Positions 17,601 to 25,375 of a stretch of 64,000 nucleotides of DNA are shown in pieces. The first letter of the stretch is position 1. Each line of letters begins with the position of its first letter. Below the pieces are notes generated by a model, which saw nothing but the letters and a program-made list of their open reading frames with translations, made no database searches and was not told the origin of the DNA. Source of the stretch: a bacterium (GTDB lineage Bacteria; Bacteroidota; Bacteroidia; Bacteroidales; Muribaculaceae); contig SFTJ01000003.1 in NCBI GenBank assembly GCA_004563195.1, positions 1-64,000 of the forward strand, written 5' to 3'. The position numbers were made by a program, and so were the translations under genes.

Positions 17601-20600
17601 CATCTTGGTGTATTTCTTGCCATAGAATGGGAATTCGAATGGCAGGTCTACGGCTACATAGTCGTGGAGCATGTAGTAGCTCAATGTGCGCTGCTCGCCC
17701 AGACCGTTGGTCTCGATATCTTCCCACTTGTATTTCACTGAGCTGTCGTCGCCCGAGAAGCTGTAAGCATAGCCTGTAACAGCATCATCTTTTTCGGGCA
17801 ATGTGAGGCTTACCAATGGGTTGGGAGCGATAGAGTAACGCAATGTCTCATTGCCGGCATTTTCGATGCTCACGCTCTGCGATAATGGTGTGCCGCTCTC
17901 TACTGTAGCTGTGATATTGTCGGGAGTAATAGCTATTTCCGGACATCCTATCACTTCAGCCTTGATGCTGCAAGTGAGGTCGCCCTCGGCAGTGGTTACG
18001 GTAACCACGCCTTCTACTACACCTTCATTAGCTGTCGACACGGTGATGATGAAGTCTTTCGACATGCCCGGCTCGATATCTACAGCCTCAAATGCGCTGT
18101 TGTCGAACTTCAGTTTAGCTGCATCGCTTACTGCAACATTGCTTACCGTGAGTGTGCGGTGTCCTACGTTCTTAACCGTTACCGGCACTTTCTGTACCGA
18201 TGTACGGAACACACTACCAAGGTCGATCGATTCCTTTTCAAGAGCTGCCTCGGGCTTCAATTCTGCACCGTCGATAACAGCCTCGAGACGCACGAATGAG
18301 TGTTCGGGGTTAGGATCGTTGGTAACGATGGTAAGGTTGTTGAATGTAGCTCCGGCATTGAGCGTTGCGTCGGCGCCTACTGTTGCCACCACCTCAACGG
18401 CTTCGCCCGGATTGACGATTGCGTAAGGTATGTTGAGGCTGCGAACGAACGATGCCTTTGGTGCTTCGAATTTCACTGCAGTTCCGGTAGCAAATTCGCG
18501 GAAGCGCTGGTTCTCATCGGTAGGTTCTTCCGAGCCCCAATAATCACCTTGGTCGGCACTTGTCACTGTCACTGCGTCGGCTACTGCCAGGTCGTTGATA
18601 CCGCAGAAGAGGCCTACACCTTCCTGGAATACGCTGCCGGCCATATAGTTGTCGTAGTGTATCTCGATGTCGCCATTGCTCGACAATGTTATGTGGAAGC
18701 TGATTGGCGTAGTGTCATCGCCATATACGGTGGCAAGAACATTGATGAATTTCACCACAAACTTGCCATCTACCTTGGCATATTCTACACGCGATTGCGG
18801 ACCCATCCACACTTGCTGGCCGTAGGCTGAAATCAATCCGGTGCCCTTGATGCTCTCTGAAGTAGGCGACAACGGCGAGCGGAATGCAAGTTCGTTTGGC
18901 GCAAACATGATGCCACCGAAGCTGGTGATATAGGCTTTCTCATAGGTCTTGCCGTAGTATGGGAACGCAAAACCTAAGTTGATGGCCGACGATACCACAT
19001 TGTTGTCGGTGAATTGCGATGCGATGTTGGTTGCTCCTATCAGTTCGGGGTTGCCATCGTAGGCAAACGAGCTATAGCCATTAAGAGTAGACGATACGGT
19101 GTAACCGAACTGGTGAAGCTTGGCGCTCTGTCCTTCGATGCTCTCTTGCGAGAATTTCGGGAATACGAATTCAAGAGGATACTTACCGGCATTGGAGATG
19201 GTGAACGACTTCTGCACGTCGGCCTCTCCTACTGTAAGTGTACCGCAATCTACTGTCGAAGGATTGATAACCAACTTGGCGGGCTCGGTGGCTACACCTT
19301 GCACCACGATGTTGGCTTTATTGCCCTGATAATCGGTGAAAGTGATGGTTCCGGTGTGAGTACCTGCCTCGGTAGGAGTATAGGTGAGGTTGAATTTCAC
19401 CTTAGTGCGTGCCGGGAAGCCGGTCTGAATCATCGATGGTCCGCTAAAGTGCGGCAACGACGAGGTTATGCTGTTGCTGTACAAGCCCGGCGACCACGCC
19501 GAACCTGCAAAGCGGCCATATCCGCGGTTGAACACCTCTACCTCTATTGTCTTGCTCTCGCCCACCAACAGCGAACCGAAGTTCACTATCTTGGGAACTA
19601 CTATTTCAGGCAAATTGCCTGCCACCTTATAGGTAATAGGCAACAAATGCTCGGTGTTGCCGTCGCCCTCATTTGAGGTCAAGTGCAATTTGAGTTTATA
19701 AGTGCCGTTTACCATCTTCGTACCGTCGGCTGTTACCTCCACGGCTTGTGTCTCTCCCTTGAGCACTGTGCCCGATGCCGGGTTCAGCACGAGCATTTCG
19801 CTCCAGTCGGGATTGTTAGAGCGTGCAGTGATGGTCCATGCCATCTGTGTTGCCTGCGACTCGTAGATACTGCCTTTGAGCGCTTGGGCAAGTTGTGTCC
19901 ATGTCTTGCCCTTGTCGTTACTCATGTAGCTGTATTGCGACACGGTTTCAGATGTGGCAAGTCCCATGCTGAGAGGATATACCTCCAAGTTGCCTTCGAA
20001 ATGAACCACTACCCAGAACGACTCGCCCGGTGCGAAGTGTATCTGCTCAGGCAATGCTATAGGATAGTTGTATGCAAAGAACGATGGAGTAACCTCTGCT
20101 ATACAAGTGGCCGACGAGATGGCGGCATCGCCCTTGTAGATTTGCACTACAGGCTCGGTGCCTAACGAACGTTGGCCATCGCCGTCAACATTGATGTGTG
20201 TAAGGTTGAAACCGTCGGGATAAGCATCGGCATCTACCTTAAACCATTGTGCCATCGAGTTGGGCAACGAGCGGTCTTCATCACCGATGTATGCCCACAA
20301 CTGCGAGTAATATTTAATATCCTTTGGATAATCTTCGGCAAGATATTCGGGAGTTACAGTAGATGATGCACTGCTCTTTACCACCAAGCCGGCTATTTTG
20401 CCGCTGTAGGGCTTAACATTGCCCACTATCGGACGGCTAACCGATGAGGTGGTAATCGAAACGGTGCGCTTGTATGCTTCCCATTTCAAGATACCTTCGT
20501 CGTCATTGCCGATGTTGAATGTGGCTTTAGCCTCCGGAGCGGTGGCTGTAGAATTCATATTGAGCGAGCTCACATCAAGAGTCATCTTCGGACCGGCATT

Positions 20601-22436
20601 GGTGCTGATGGTCTTCACCTCCGACAATGCCGAGGCATTGCCCCAACGGTTAACGGCTGCTATTGCCACATAATAGGTGGTAAGCGATTTCAAACCGGTG
20701 ATTTCGTGAGTGAAGCTGTCGCCCGACGAGCAGAACTTGGTATCGGCTACCGAAGTGCTCAAAGCGCTCAGATTGTCGGCAGCTGTAAACGGACTCTCGC
20801 TGTAGTAGATGATGTGATGGTGCACATTGTTGTCCGACGATGCCGGAATGGTCCATGTGAGCGAGATATAATCTTGAGCTGCTGCCATAGTATAGTCGGC
20901 TACAGGTTCGGGAGCTGCACCGTCGCCCATCTGAAGGGCCTTGGCTGCATCTAAGTAGCCCGATCCGTAAAGACCTCTATATTGCTCGTTATTGCCGAAA
21001 CCGTAGAAGTCGTTGACCGATGTCTCAAGCTGCGTGCGCAAGCTCGAACTTACAAATGTAGGGCTGCCATACTTCGAAAGTATAAGAGCAGCAACACCCG
21101 ATACGTGAGGTGTAGCCATCGATGTTCCTTCCAAATAGCCGTAGCCATTACTTGGCAAGGTAGAAAGCACACCACCCGACTCACCGTAGTCGAGCAATCC
21201 GCCCGGAGCGATGATGTCGGCCCATGCTCCAAAGTTGGAGTAGCTTGCAGGCATCAACTCATTGGTCATTGCTGTTACGGCAAGCACTTTGTCGTAGCAT
21301 GCGGGGTAGTAGTCGCCTGTCGAACCCATGTTGCCGGCTGCAAAGATACACAAGCCACCGGTCATGTTGTCGGAGCGCGCTGTCTCGGTGAAATAATCTA
21401 TGGCGTCGAGCACGGCTTGCTCACAGTAGCCGGGCTCGCTCCATCCCCACGAACATTGGGCGATGGTGGCACCACGCTCTGCGGCATACACTATCGCTGC
21501 AGCAAAATCACCGCTCGATGTGCCTGAACGCGAGTCAAACACCTGGCACGATATCATCTTCACGCCCGAACCTTCGGTGCCGTCACCACCTGCCACACCG
21601 GCCACGCCGATGCCGTTGTTGCTGACTGCCGCTACAGTTCCTGCCACGTGTGTACCGTGGTTGTGTGGATAAACGTCGCCACTATTGGTGCAGAAGTTAT
21701 ATCCGTAGATATCGTCTACAAAACCATTGTTGTCGTCGTCAACACCCGGTGTGCCGTTAAGCTCCGCAACATTGACGCACATGTTGGCTGCAAGGTCTTC
21801 GTGCTGATAATCTACACCACCGTCGATGATGGCTACCACTACTTTGCTGCTTCCGGTCTCGGTCTTCCACGCCTCAAACAGGTTGATGTCGGCGCCGGCT
21901 ACCGATGTACTCAGATTGCCGTAGTTCTGATAATGCCACTGGTCGGGAAGTCGAGGGTCGTTAAACATATAGCTAACGCCCGACGACGCCTTCGGTGAAG
22001 CACTTGCTAATCGTCGCGCAAAGCCATTGCCCTCCTTGAGCTGCATAGGCACTATCTCTTCCGATAACTCTACGCCCGGCGTAGATGCAAGTATCTTACG
22101 CGCCTGATCCACCGATACATTCTCATCGAAATCGATTACATACCAGCGATCAAGGCCATATTCTGCACGTTGCTTTGCAAACTTCGGATTGGGAGGCAAC
22201 ATTGGTCGTATCGAATATGCCTTAATCTCTCGAGTAGCTGCATCCAATCGGGCCACTCCGGTGAGCGAACGTCCCTTCTCGGCTTTTCGCTGCACTTGGC
22301 CTACCTTGGCGGCTACTTCTGTCTGCAATTTCACGCGCACAACTCCCTTGGTCGGGGCAACGCTTTGAGCGTTGACAGTCACTGCCGAAGCTATCAAAAT
22401 GCTTACGGCGGTGAACCATTTGTAAAATTTGTGCAT
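14658..22436 (-). CDS. Giant secreted subtilisin-like (S8) protease with T9SS sorting domain
   Basis: 2,592 residues from the ATG at 22436, which begins a clear signal peptide (MHKFYKWF, hydrophobic core, cleavage near NAQS); an upstream in-frame start would bury it. After a prodomain of about 130 residues the S8 catalytic triad is complete: Asp205 (IIDGGVDYQHED), His263 (HGTHVAG) and Ser439 (EGTSMATPHVSG), with the oxyanion Asn in FAAGN. A fibronectin-III-like domain follows, then many immunoglobulin-like/ASH-type beta modules. Two related jelly-roll-like blocks carry FPYYGK and FPFYGK. A cadherin-like module (FFTDPDGDAMTF) comes near the end. The last ~80 residues (NVTPNPVDGDINVY to RTTRIVKK) form a type A type IX secretion sorting domain. 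It is therefore exported by Sec and then T9SS to the surface or medium to cleave proteins. It is transcribed alone and ends at a strong hairpin. Confidence 0.93.
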   Translation of the reverse strand: MHKFYKWFTAVSILIASAVTVNAQSVAPTKGVVRVKLQTEVAAKVGQVQRKAEKGRSLTGVARLDAATREIKAYSIRPMLPPNPKFAKQRAEYGLDRWYVIDFDENVSVDQARKILASTPGVELSEEIVPMQLKEGNGFARRLASASPKASSGVSYMFNDPRLPDQWHYQNYGNLSTSVAGADINLFEAWKTETGSSKVVVAIIDGGVDYQHEDLAANMCVNVAELNGTPGVDDDNNGFVDDIYGYNFCTNSGDVYPHNHGTHVAGTVAAVSNNGIGVAGVAGGDGTEGSGVKMISCQVFDSRSGTSSGDFAAAIVYAAERGATIAQCSWGWSEPGYCEQAVLDAIDYFTETARSDNMTGGLCIFAAGNMGSTGDYYPACYDKVLAVTAMTNELMPASYSNFGAWADIIAPGGLLDYGESGGVLSTLPSNGYGYLEGTSMATPHVSGVAALILSKYGSPTFVSSSLRTQLETSVNDFYGFGNNEQYRGLYGSGYLDAAKALQMGDGAAPEPVADYTMAAAQDYISLTWTIPASSDNNVHHHIIYYSESPFTAADNLSALSTSVADTKFCSSGDSFTHEITGLKSLTTYYVAIAAVNRWGNASALSEVKTISTNAGPKMTLDVSSLNMNSTATAPEAKATFNIGNDDEGILKWEAYKRTVSITTSSVSRPIVGNVKPYSGKIAGLVVKSSASSTVTPEYLAEDYPKDIKYYSQLWAYIGDEDRSLPNSMAQWFKVDADAYPDGFNLTHINVDGDGQRSLGTEPVVQIYKGDAAISSATCIAEVTPSFFAYNYPIALPEQIHFAPGESFWVVVHFEGNLEVYPLSMGLATSETVSQYSYMSNDKGKTWTQLAQALKGSIYESQATQMAWTITARSNNPDWSEMLVLNPASGTVLKGETQAVEVTADGTKMVNGTYKLKLHLTSNEGDGNTEHLLPITYKVAGNLPEIVVPKIVNFGSLLVGESKTIEVEVFNRGYGRFAGSAWSPGLYSNSITSSLPHFSGPSMIQTGFPARTKVKFNLTYTPTEAGTHTGTITFTDYQGNKANIVVQGVATEPAKLVINPSTVDCGTLTVGEADVQKSFTISNAGKYPLEFVFPKFSQESIEGQSAKLHQFGYTVSSTLNGYSSFAYDGNPELIGATNIASQFTDNNVVSSAINLGFAFPYYGKTYEKAYITSFGGIMFAPNELAFRSPLSPTSESIKGTGLISAYGQQVWMGPQSRVEYAKVDGKFVVKFINVLATVYGDDTTPISFHITLSSNGDIEIHYDNYMAGSVFQEGVGLFCGINDLAVADAVTVTSADQGDYWGSEEPTDENQRFREFATGTAVKFEAPKASFVRSLNIPYAIVNPGEAVEVVATVGADATLNAGATFNNLTIVTNDPNPEHSFVRLEAVIDGAELKPEAALEKESIDLGSVFRTSVQKVPVTVKNVGHRTLTVSNVAVSDAAKLKFDNSAFEAVDIEPGMSKDFIITVSTANEGVVEGVVTVTTAEGDLTCSIKAEVIGCPEIAITPDNITATVESGTPLSQSVSIENAGNETLRYSIAPNPLVSLTLPEKDDAVTGYAYSFSGDDSSVKYKWEDIETNGLGEQRTLSYYMLHDYVAVDLPFEFPFYGKKYTKMYVYNTGFVSFTERHDDALWPEPPAEFPQGTVYTNIIAPYWGLHSMDQTKTAGTFHYVTDDRAVISFIEYGNSMNVGVCYQLILEKDGSFRFQYKGAFADAIIFAPFGLAGISNVDGSQGILLPERMLKFDSAVEFTPVVELPLAAGETDNITIDVDTKRMAGSYNADLKVTTNVPGSENLVFPVNVEINGTAAPQWPEDIVVEHVIGYQSTDYSDPLVQMGAMYNAPVTVTNAGTAPFTIDYVQMTAPQVYDDWLEEYVDVFMLYANIEQEDWYTGEMVKGWTQYNGAPMTVGDEPAEFAVPMLPCDFAYTPGEYDIKLTFMCNQERDDAFTKDVHVKYIVTPAPYLELDKDQIYVRATNETDKFTESVNLSNEHGEYKLTYSLSLDPTGVGEQTDGGIGGIDPWSTIKANNSKVKADAAACELCKSAIVMPSESGNLFDVPNDFEYRNALYYPASTFQQVSYSYGTGNNYDVFKEAVMFTAPAEGFNISHLYLAVKQGSASDYRVDIDIVSGHTPGEGDVLGHGKFILETPSTQGRFVVAKLDNPVFLNPGEEFHVQVTYAAGSPYPAFICPKEEAVVPGRYMGWVESYGWFDVAEIFKDQYGSLGYMLTCLETTQGEPWVKLLTPATDAVVEAGASTEVKVEINAISARLEKNNKAMLVIKSNDPQQPVVNFPIVLDKNGKPVIAEPEGIVYAKEGEETNVAIIITEPDNDDLTIAFNDPRGNAVVASIEAGNGTVAGENGVYTVSGVDGNVTVNVAIKAEYGSASEGNVFDITATDAHGLYSEAFVRYNIEHVNRAPVALEVAPAEVPIEGTSSIYNFADFFTDPDGDAMTFAFGIAENDIVEAYPSASGVIFYGKKKGVVTATITATDAQGATGTLTLTIEVKDMSGIADVVNGSDSFNVTPNPVDGDINVYTDFAASDVVFALYDAAGRTIFNVSADCAPGRATVLPGESLAQGVYILTITTTDGVTRTTRIVKK

Positions 22437-22860
22437 AAAAATTACTATTGATTGGTTAATAAATATGTGATAATTAATGCTAAGATACAAAAAATTCAGC
22501 CATTAGGCAACATTACAGAGAGGGAATATTTAATGAATATTCAAAAACATTCACAGGAAGCGACATTAAGCCATATTTAATGCACCTTTTTGCTAATATC
22601 AGGCTGTCTCTTCAAGCGCCGGTGTTGGTATTACTATATCCATCCACCGCCCCTCTGCCGCAAAACACACTGCAAAACCACGCTCCTACATAGCGAAAAA
22701 ATCACCACTTTTTGCATTGTTTTTGCATATTTCATTTATACCCGGAGCCCTACGCACAATGCCCCTACACACAGCTCACGCAAGGGAAAACGCCCAAAAT
22801 AGTGCAACGAAAAACTTCTCCTACGGCACTCAAAGAGTTCGAAAAGATACACCAATGCCA
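22437..22860. other. Intergenic stretch without recognised genes
   Basis: The first ~60 bp form the AT-rich leader of the protease gene (minus strand). The rest shows no convincing ORF, RNA or repeat until the YDRTG remnant at 22861. Confidence 0.5.
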
Positions 22861-22947
22861 CTACTTGGCTCGGCCTTTTGAATATTGACCTATGCGGGTG
22901 CCGGTGCGATCGTAGGCATATCCGTTTTCTACTCTACCAAGAAAAAA
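22861..22947 (-). pseudogene. C-terminal remnant of a YDRTG-repeat protein
   Basis: The minus strand translates FFLGRVENGYAYDRTG, then TRIGQYSKGRAK and a TAG at 22861-22863. This matches the 16-residue repeat of the intact small protein at 24024-24242 (GR.E.G..YDRTG...G). The similarity stops exactly where the IS leader copy B begins (22948), so an insertion probably broke the gene. Confidence 0.55.
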
Positions 22948-23032
22948 CAACTAATTGTTTATACGCATCTTAGTATTTTTCAACTATACAAAGTCCCCGA
23001 TGGACCCATCACGGGCTAATTCGGAGGTAATT
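22948..23032 (+). repeat. IS leader repeat, copy B (inverted partner at 7599-7688)
   Basis: Plus-strand CAACTAATTGTTT ... TACAAAG, then CCCCGATGGACCCATCACGG and GCTAATTCGGAGGTAATT. It matches copy A at most positions, with the central 25-30 bp almost identical. No transposase start follows; the next sequence is a different ORF tail. Confidence 0.6.
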
Positions 23033-23067
23033 CATTTTTACCACCGGGAATTACGGAAAATAACTGA

Positions 23068-23250
23068 GTCTACGATGTCAGTGAACTCCTTAGCGAGCAT
23101 TCCCTCAGACAGGCCGTCGGGAAACTGGCTAGAACAGAAACACAGCTGTTGGAGAAGAACAGCAAGAAGCAAATGTGTCGGTACATCGAAAGCGATGCCA
23201 ACCAAAGAATACTCGAACAGCTTCGGAACGACATAGGTAAGATTATCTGA
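23068..23250 (+). pseudogene. ORF tail of unknown mobile-element protein
   Basis: A 60-codon open stretch without its own start, directly preceded by a stop codon, reads VYDVSELLSEHS, then AVGKLARTETQLLEKN and LEQLRNDIGKII before TGA at 23248-23250. The heptad-like leucines suggest a helical or coiled-coil C-terminus. It lies after IS leader copy B and may be the 3' end of the same, internally deleted element. I cannot name the family. Confidence 0.35.
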
Positions 23251-23384
23251 TACAAAGCCGTTTGGAGGTGCTGAACTGTCAAATATATGTCAATAATTCA
23301 TGGTTAATGAGCATATTTTTGAACAATCATACTACAATTAGAAATAAATGTAGTAAATTTGTACACAAAATAAAGTATAAAGAT

Positions 23385-23957
23385 ATGGCAGGCAAGAGAT
23401 ACAGCAACAGTTTTACCTCCTCGGGAATGGTAAAGGAAGAAGGACGGGCAGCATACTACAAACTGCTGGACAGTGTGCGTAAAGGTGATACCGTACGCAT
23501 CAAGCGCGGGGTGTATGCCACAACCGAACAGCTGGCTGACACGATGATAGATGTGCAAGCCATTGTTCCGGGAGGGGTGCTGTGCCTTTTCTCCGCATGG
23601 AACGTGCATGGACTCACCACCTCGCTGCCACAGGCCTACCACATTGCTGTGAAGAGAGGCAGGAAAGTCACGCTACCTGTCTTCCCCAAAGTAGAACTGC
23701 ATCACATTACAGAGACCATGTTTGACATAGGTGTCGAAGATCAGATAGTCAGCGGCTATCGCATACAAATATATAATAAGGAGCGGTGCGTATGTGATGC
23801 CATAAAATACCGCAACAAGGTTGGCATGGACGTTTGTGCTGAAGTGGTAAACAGTTATCTGGCACTACCAGACAGAAACCTTTCCCAGCTTTTTGACTAT
23901 GCCGACAGACTAAGAGTAAGAAGAATCCTTGAACAGTATATTGCGCTAAAGCTATGA
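23385..23957 (+). CDS. AbiEi-type antitoxin/transcriptional regulator, toxin partner truncated
   Basis: 190 residues from the ATG at 23385; the frame is open further upstream, but only this start begins with the regulator domain. The N-terminal winged helix (YYKLLDSVRKGDTVRIKRGVY) and the following segment (PGGVLCLFSAWNVHGLTTSL) are typical of AbiEi antitoxins, with the C-terminal RNKVGMDVCAEVVNSYL region also fitting. Its stop overlaps an ATG as ATGA, where an AbiEii toxin start begins, but the toxin is cut after about 23 residues. It is therefore an orphan antitoxin. The gene may persist as an anti-addiction element or simply be decaying. Assignment is good; current function is inference. 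Confidence 0.85.
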   Translation: MAGKRYSNSFTSSGMVKEEGRAAYYKLLDSVRKGDTVRIKRGVYATTEQLADTMIDVQAIVPGGVLCLFSAWNVHGLTTSLPQAYHIAVKRGRKVTLPVFPKVELHHITETMFDIGVEDQIVSGYRIQIYNKERCVCDAIKYRNKVGMDVCAEVVNSYLALPDRNLSQLFDYADRLRVRRILEQYIALKL

Positions 23958-24023
23958 GTGAAATCATAAACTATGGAAAATCCATCAGGGCAAGGCTGCT
24001 CAATGTAGCCAAGCAGGATACTT
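23954..24023 (+). pseudogene. Truncated AbiEii toxin (N-terminal stub)
   Basis: The ATG overlaps the antitoxin stop by 4 bp (ATGA). The encoded NYGKSIRARLLNVAKQD is the conserved beginning of AbiEii nucleotidyltransferases. After about 23 codons the sequence joins the 3' end of the oppositely oriented YDRxG-repeat gene (stop at 24024-24026), and similarity to the toxin ends. The GS/DxD catalytic motifs are absent, so no toxin can be produced. Confidence 0.7.
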
Positions 24024-24242
24024 TCAATAGCCCACTAAGGTGCCTGAGCGATCGTAGTAGCGGTCGCCGTTTTCGCAACCGAGATACCAGCCTGTATGGT
24101 CGTAGAAGCGCCCGGACTCGATGCGGCCTACATAGCATCCTGTTCGGTCGTAGATTCTGCCGTTTTCGTAACGTCCTATCATGCTGCCACATCGGTCGTA
24201 CATCTGTGCCGTCAAGTAGCAGCTCCCTTCTGCGGTTATCAT
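24024..24242 (-). CDS. Small protein of 16-residue YDRxG repeats
   Basis: 72 residues. After a short leader (MITAEGSCYLTAQM) come three 16-residue repeats, each of the form Y-D-R/H-x-G-x-x-x-G-x-x-E-x-G-R-x, and a final half repeat: YDRCGSMIGRYENGRI, YDRTGCYVGRIESGRF, YDHTGWYLGCENGDRY, YDRSGTLVGY. Regular Tyr/Gly spacing suggests stacked beta-hairpins, like MORN- or WG-type repeats. There is no signal peptide and no membrane segment. The ATG at 24242 follows a GAGG-containing leader. It lies 34 bp downstream of the GH18 gene on the same strand and may share its transcript. A broken relative is at 22861-22947. I do not know a function. Confidence 0.6.
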   Translation of the reverse strand: MITAEGSCYLTAQMYDRCGSMIGRYENGRIYDRTGCYVGRIESGRFYDHTGWYLGCENGDRYYDRSGTLVGY

Positions 24243-24275
24243 TTTTTGCCTCTCAAGGAGGCTTAATAACTCTTT

Positions 24276-25292
24276 TTACTCTTCCGCCATAATCACGTCC
24301 CACACGGCTCGGCTGAGGTTGTGTGTGGAGTCATTGCGCGAATATTCCCAATACATAGCTCCGCGGAGCTGTTTCTGATTGGCAAACCGGCACTTTTCGG
24401 CGAGCGAACGGGCATTGTCGAAGCTATACACCACATTGCCTATGGAGTCGGTGAGATAGGCATACTGTCCTTCTTCGTTCCAATGCTCGGTGAGGGCGTT
24501 TTCGGTAATAAATGCCTGCATATCAGCGCCGCGTTCGGGTCGCACAGTGCCTTTGCCGTAGAATGCAAGGCCCACCACGAGTTTATCGGCAGGCACTCCG
24601 GCATCGAGGTGGTGCTGCACGGCTTTTTCGATGGTGAGATAGTCATCGTCGGCTGCACGCAGAGCCGAGTGATGGCGCGGCACCACTGCCATGTCGTACG
24701 ACATCACATTCACAAAATCGAGATAGGGCAACACGGCAGGGAAATCGACATATTTAGCCGTAGCCACCGAGGCAAATGTGAGCAAATCATTATGTCCGAG
24801 TGCCTGACGGAGGTCGCGCATAAGGAGGGTGAAATTGTGCGTATCGTCGGGGCTCGAAGAGATTCCGGCAGCCGAACTGGTAGGATATTCCCAATCGATG
24901 TCGACGCCATCGAGTTTATGGCGATTAACCGCCTCAACGCACGATTGCACAAATCGGGCACGCAGTGTGCTGTCGGCAGCCATTTCGCTGAAGTTGCCGC
25001 TACCCCATCCGCCTACCGATATGAGCACCTTAAGTTTGGGGTTTTTAGCCTTTAGTGCCACTATTTGGTCGAGTCGCTCGGGACGACTTATTATGAGACT
25101 GTCGAACGAATCAGCCACATGGCCGAAGGCATAGTTGATATGTGTCATGAGCGATGGGTCGGGCACCACATCACTTCCGGCAGTGACATAAGCCACCACC
25201 ACGCGACGATTGCCAAAATTTGATTCGTACACTTCCTTAGCCAAAAATATGGCTACTATCACGCATATCGCTATCAAAATGGTTCTTTTCAT
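24276..25292 (-). CDS. Glycoside hydrolase family 18 (chitinase-like)
   Basis: 338 residues. The ATG at 25292 begins an N-terminal hydrophobic anchor or signal (KRTILIAICVIVAIFLA); the longer frame would hide it. The GH18 core shows LKVLISVGGWG (about 88-98) and the catalytic DGVDIDWE at 128-135, with Glu135 as the proton donor. YDMAVVPRH and VVGLAFYGKG follow in the substrate cleft. GH18 enzymes cleave beta-1,4-linked N-acetylglucosamine by substrate-assisted catalysis. In gut Bacteroidales such short enzymes act on chitin-like or host N-glycan substrates (endo-N-acetylglucosaminidase) at the envelope. Which substrate is used here is not visible. It follows the epimerase gene on the same strand with an 83-bp gap. 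Confidence 0.88.
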   Translation of the reverse strand: MKRTILIAICVIVAIFLAKEVYESNFGNRRVVVAYVTAGSDVVPDPSLMTHINYAFGHVADSFDSLIISRPERLDQIVALKAKNPKLKVLISVGGWGSGNFSEMAADSTLRARFVQSCVEAVNRHKLDGVDIDWEYPTSSAAGISSSPDDTHNFTLLMRDLRQALGHNDLLTFASVATAKYVDFPAVLPYLDFVNVMSYDMAVVPRHHSALRAADDDYLTIEKAVQHHLDAGVPADKLVVGLAFYGKGTVRPERGADMQAFITENALTEHWNEEGQYAYLTDSIGNVVYSFDNARSLAEKCRFANQKQLRGAMYWEYSRNDSTHNLSRAVWDVIMAEE

Positions 25293-25375
25293 GGTTATAA
25301 ATGTGTATAGTTTTAGTATTATTAATGATTGATTTCGTAGTAACATAACGCGGCGCACAGAGGGCGTAGCAGCAA

